Assembly (NCBI RefSeq): GCF_013376045.1
Contig: NZ_JABMJG010000002.1
Location: 788,658 to 852,657 of the forward strand
DNA from: Variovorax sp. SG517
GTDB lineage: Bacteria; Pseudomonadota; Gammaproteobacteria; Burkholderiales; Burkholderiaceae_C
Direction of reading: 5' to 3'
DNA length: 64,000 nucleotides
The notes below the pieces were generated by a model, which worked only from the letters and a program-made list of their open reading frames with translations, did no database searches and was not told the origin of the DNA. Both the position numbers and the translations under genes were made by a program. How positions within the stretch are numbered: position 1 is the first letter of the stretch; each line of letters starts with the position of its first letter. This document shows positions 61,808 through 64,000 of this stretch, in pieces.

Positions 61808-62035
61808 CGTTGGCCGGTATCCGGGCTGGCAGAACGACTCCTTGCCGCCTTCCCAGGCGCCTGTTTCAGGGCGCCCAGTGGCTCGATGGAAAGGTGTTGG
61901 CGCCTTGCGGCGCCGTCTGCTTGACCGTTGCGGGGGCAGCGCAGGCGGCTTCGGCCTTGTTCCGGTACGAACCGGGGCTTCCACTCCTGCTTCCCGTTGA
62001 ACTGCGCCGTGCGAACCACGGCGCGAGCACCAACG
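61808..62035 (-). ncRNA. Cobalamin (AdoCbl) riboswitch
   Basis: The minus-strand leader of btuB contains the class signature. P1 is formed by CGTTGG (62035-62030) with CCAACG (61813-61808). The core CCCCCGCAACGG lies at 61936-61925, the B12-box GCCACTG at 61882-61876, GGGAAGG at 61854-61848 and GGATACCGGCC just before the 3' P1 arm. About 110 nt then lead to the btuB start, enough for an expression platform. Binding of adenosylcobalamin should switch the operon off. Confidence 0.95.
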
Positions 62036-62103
62036 GGCGGGATTTTATGCGCTGGGCAACGGGGCTTAAGTCGAAAGTTGCGGCGCCGCTAACATCGACG
62101 GCC

Positions 62104-63825
62104 ATGATGCGGCCCGCCTCGGTCTTCCTGAATCTTCGCTCGGCGCTGCAGCGGCTCTTCGGTGTATCGGGCTGGCAGTCGATGCTGCTCTGGTCCATCG
62201 TGGCCGGGCTGCTGGGCACGCTGGCGACCGAGCTCTTCCGTGCCGCGCTGCTCGCCTTCGAGCACCTGGTGCTCGGTCCCGGCCAGGGGCTGGTCGCCAT
62301 GGCGAAGCACCTGCCATGGTGGGCGCGCATCGCCTGCCCCACGGTGGGCGGGCTCGTGGCGGGGCTGCTGCTGGTGCTCGCGAAGCGCGTGGCCTCGCGC
62401 AGCGCCACGTCGGACTACATGGAAGCCATCGTGCTCGGCGACGGCCGCATTCCGGTGGCGCAGACGCTAGCGCGCAGCGCGTCGTCGCTGGTGAGCATCG
62501 GCACCGGCGGCTCGATCGGCCGCGAGGGCTCGATGGTGCAGCTGGCGGCGCTGGCCTCTTCGCTGCTGGGGCAGGCCTTGCGCTTTCCGGCCGAGCGGCT
62601 GCGGCTGCTGGTGGCCTGTGGCGCGGCGGCCGGCCTCACAGCCGCGTACAACGCGCCCATCGCGGGCGCCTTTTTCGTCGCGGAGATCGTGCTGGGCTCC
62701 ATCGCGATGGAGAGCGTGGGGCCGATCATCATCGCGTCGGTGGTCGCCAACGTCGCGATGCGGGCGCTGCCGGGCTACCAGCCGCCTTACAAGATGCCGC
62801 CCTTCCCGGAGATCCACGGCACCGAGGTCGTGCTGTTCTGCTTGCTCGGCGTGCTGCTGGGCTTCGCGGCGGTGGGCTTCCTGCGTGCGCTGCAGGGCAG
62901 CCGGGCGCTGTTCTCGCGGCTGCCGATGGCGCTGCCGTGGCGGCTGGCGCTGGGCGGGCTGGTCATGGGCGCGGTGTCGGTGCCGGTGCCGGAGGTCTGG
63001 GGCAACGGCTACAGCGTGGTCAATTCGGTGCTGCACACGCCCTGGGCATGGACGCTGATCGCGATGGTGCTGCTCGCCAAGGCGGTGGCGACGATGGCAA
63101 CGGCCGGCTCGGGCGCGGTGGGCGGCGTGTTCACGCCGGCGCTCTTCTTCGGCTGCATGATCGGCGCGCTGTTCGGCCAGGGCGTGCAGGCGCTGTGGCC
63201 GGCGGCGAGCTCGGCGCCGTTTGCCTACGCCATCGTCGGCATGGGCGCGTTCCTGGCGGGTGCCACGCAGGCGCCGCTGATGGCGATATTGATGATCTTC
63301 GAGATGACGCTGAGCTACCAGGTCATGCTGCCGCTGATGGCCGCGAGCGTCATCGCGTACTTCGTGGCGCGCTCGGCCAACGCGGGCTCGATGTACGAGA
63401 TCACGCTGCACCGCAATACCCAGCGCGACGACCAGATGCGCCTGCGCGGGCTGCACATGCGCGACCTGGTGCAGCCGGCCGAAACCGTGGTCGGCCCGCA
63501 GGCGGACCGCGAGGCGATGAGCAGGCTCTTCCTGCAGTACCCCGTCAAATACCTGTACGTGGTGGACGCGGACAACCGTTACCTCGGCGTGGTGCCGCTC
63601 TCGTCGCTCGGCACGGCACCGCAGGAGACGACGGCCGGCGCCCTGCTCTCGCAGGCCATCCAGCCGGTCACCGCCGACACGGGACTGGGCGAGGCGCTGC
63701 AGCGCTTTCTCGACCACCTGGGCGAGCGGCTGCCGCTGATCGAGAGCGCCGCCAACCCGGTGCTGCTGGGCGTGGTCGCCAAGAGCGCGCTGCTGGCCAC
63801 CTACGTGCGGCTGAGCGAAGCCTGA
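62104..63825 (+). CDS. ClC-family chloride channel / transporter with C-terminal CBS pair
   Basis: An inner-membrane ClC protein of 573 residues with about ten or more hydrophobic helices. The selectivity-filter region GTGGSIGREGSMVQLAAL keeps the gating Glu (GREG), which suggests H+/Cl- exchange or gated conduction. The second filter segment is AGSGAVGGVFTPALFFGCM. The C-terminus (about 455-573) has two CBS-like units. ATG 62104 is used; the frame stays open over the riboswitch region upstream but that part is not protein-like. It is divergent from btuB. Confidence 0.92.
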   Translation: MMRPASVFLNLRSALQRLFGVSGWQSMLLWSIVAGLLGTLATELFRAALLAFEHLVLGPGQGLVAMAKHLPWWARIACPTVGGLVAGLLLVLAKRVASRSATSDYMEAIVLGDGRIPVAQTLARSASSLVSIGTGGSIGREGSMVQLAALASSLLGQALRFPAERLRLLVACGAAAGLTAAYNAPIAGAFFVAEIVLGSIAMESVGPIIIASVVANVAMRALPGYQPPYKMPPFPEIHGTEVVLFCLLGVLLGFAAVGFLRALQGSRALFSRLPMALPWRLALGGLVMGAVSVPVPEVWGNGYSVVNSVLHTPWAWTLIAMVLLAKAVATMATAGSGAVGGVFTPALFFGCMIGALFGQGVQALWPAASSAPFAYAIVGMGAFLAGATQAPLMAILMIFEMTLSYQVMLPLMAASVIAYFVARSANAGSMYEITLHRNTQRDDQMRLRGLHMRDLVQPAETVVGPQADREAMSRLFLQYPVKYLYVVDADNRYLGVVPLSSLGTAPQETTAGALLSQAIQPVTADTGLGEALQRFLDHLGERLPLIESAANPVLLGVVAKSALLATYVRLSEA

Positions 63826-63859
63826 GGGTTTGATCGGCGGACGGCAAAGCCGCAGAATC

Positions 63860-64000
63860 TGAACTGCACCCCAAAAGTTGGACACCGATCCAATCCTTGG
63901 GGTGTTTTTCATGGCGAAGTACGACGAGAAGTTCAAGCTGGCGGTAGTGCAAGACTACGAGGCAGGCAACCAAAGCTACGTGGCGGTGGCGCAGCGCCAC
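63860..64000 (+). mobile_element. Left end of an IS3-family insertion sequence (IS150-like)
   Basis: The terminal inverted repeat appears to start with TGAACTGCACCCC, followed by AAAAGTTGGACACC, a pattern typical of IS150-group IS3 elements. The transposase OrfA begins 51 bases in. The element runs off the right edge. It lies 34 bp after the ClC gene stop, which remains intact. Confidence 0.8.
63911..64000 (+). CDS. IS3-family transposase OrfA, N-terminal fragment (continues beyond the window)
   Basis: The first 30 codons are visible, beginning MAKYDEKFKLAVVQDYEAG. This is the start of a helix-turn-helix DNA-binding OrfA of the IS3 family, in which OrfB is normally joined by programmed -1 frameshifting. 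No stop codon is reached before the window ends. Confidence 0.82.
   Translation, partial: MAKYDEKFKLAVVQDYEAGNQSYVAVAQRH

Overview
The window is about 64 kb of GC-rich chromosome from a betaproteobacterium, most likely a member of the Comamonadaceae close to Variovorax. That placement is an inference from the gene set (PhaR and 3-hydroxybutyrate dehydrogenase, a BpeEF/CeoAB-type efflux locus, a BtuB/cobamide salvage operon) and from codon use. It was not tested by a search. Coding density is high, and many genes are chained by 4-bp ATGA overlaps. Long antisense reading frames are everywhere because of the GC content and are not annotated as genes.

Layout. 1-7.1 kb is mostly housekeeping: the start of an RNase R gene with an odd initiation region, two tandem copies of tRNA-Leu(CAG) each with its own terminator, rimO, phaR, a small zinc-ribbon-like protein, tRNA-Val(GAC), relA and an alpha/beta hydrolase. 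7.1-18.1 kb holds bdhA, a periplasmic SIMPL-domain protein, an OmpR/EnvZ-type two-component pair, ispD-ispF, and the overlapping set mfd-serB-Ldh2-type dehydrogenase. 18.1-28.3 kb is more accessory: a histone-deacetylase-like amidohydrolase, an iron-type cell-surface signalling module whose ECF sigma factor and FecR anti-sigma are fused in one polypeptide beside an STN-type TonB-dependent receptor, an aminotransferase, nth, a two-domain Ivy-type lysozyme inhibitor and a chemoreceptor. A MalT-like LuxR regulator follows at 28.5-31.2 kb.

Two separate cobamide operons are present. The first (35.1 to 31.3 kb, minus strand) is cobQ-cobT-cobS-cobC. The second (62.0 to 47.0 kb, minus strand) begins with a clear cobalamin riboswitch and continues btuB-cobB-cobU-btuF-btuC-btuD-cobO-bluB-(TolQ/ExbB-like)-(DUF2149/ExbD-like)-(exported CobN-like)-cbiB-cobD-like. 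Together they cover corrinoid uptake, amidation, adenosylation, aminopropanol arm attachment, lower-ligand synthesis and nucleotide loop assembly. No corrin-ring biosynthesis genes are present, which points to salvage within this window. The most interesting part is the three-gene block at 48.97-53.81 kb. It encodes a CobN-family protein with an export signal and a C-terminal membrane anchor, next to a miniature proton-channel pair. There are no CobS/CobT-type AAA+ chelatase partners nearby. This suggests a proton-motive-force-driven periplasmic metal/corrin chelatase or dechelatase.

Between the cobamide operons (35.5-46.9 kb) lie an RND efflux operon with a divergent LysR regulator and a lipase-like protein lacking a catalytic serine, a YcgR-type PilZ protein, an OsmC protein, a GNAT acetyltransferase and lrgAB. 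The window ends with a ClC-type chloride channel gene and the left end of an IS3-family insertion sequence that runs off the edge.
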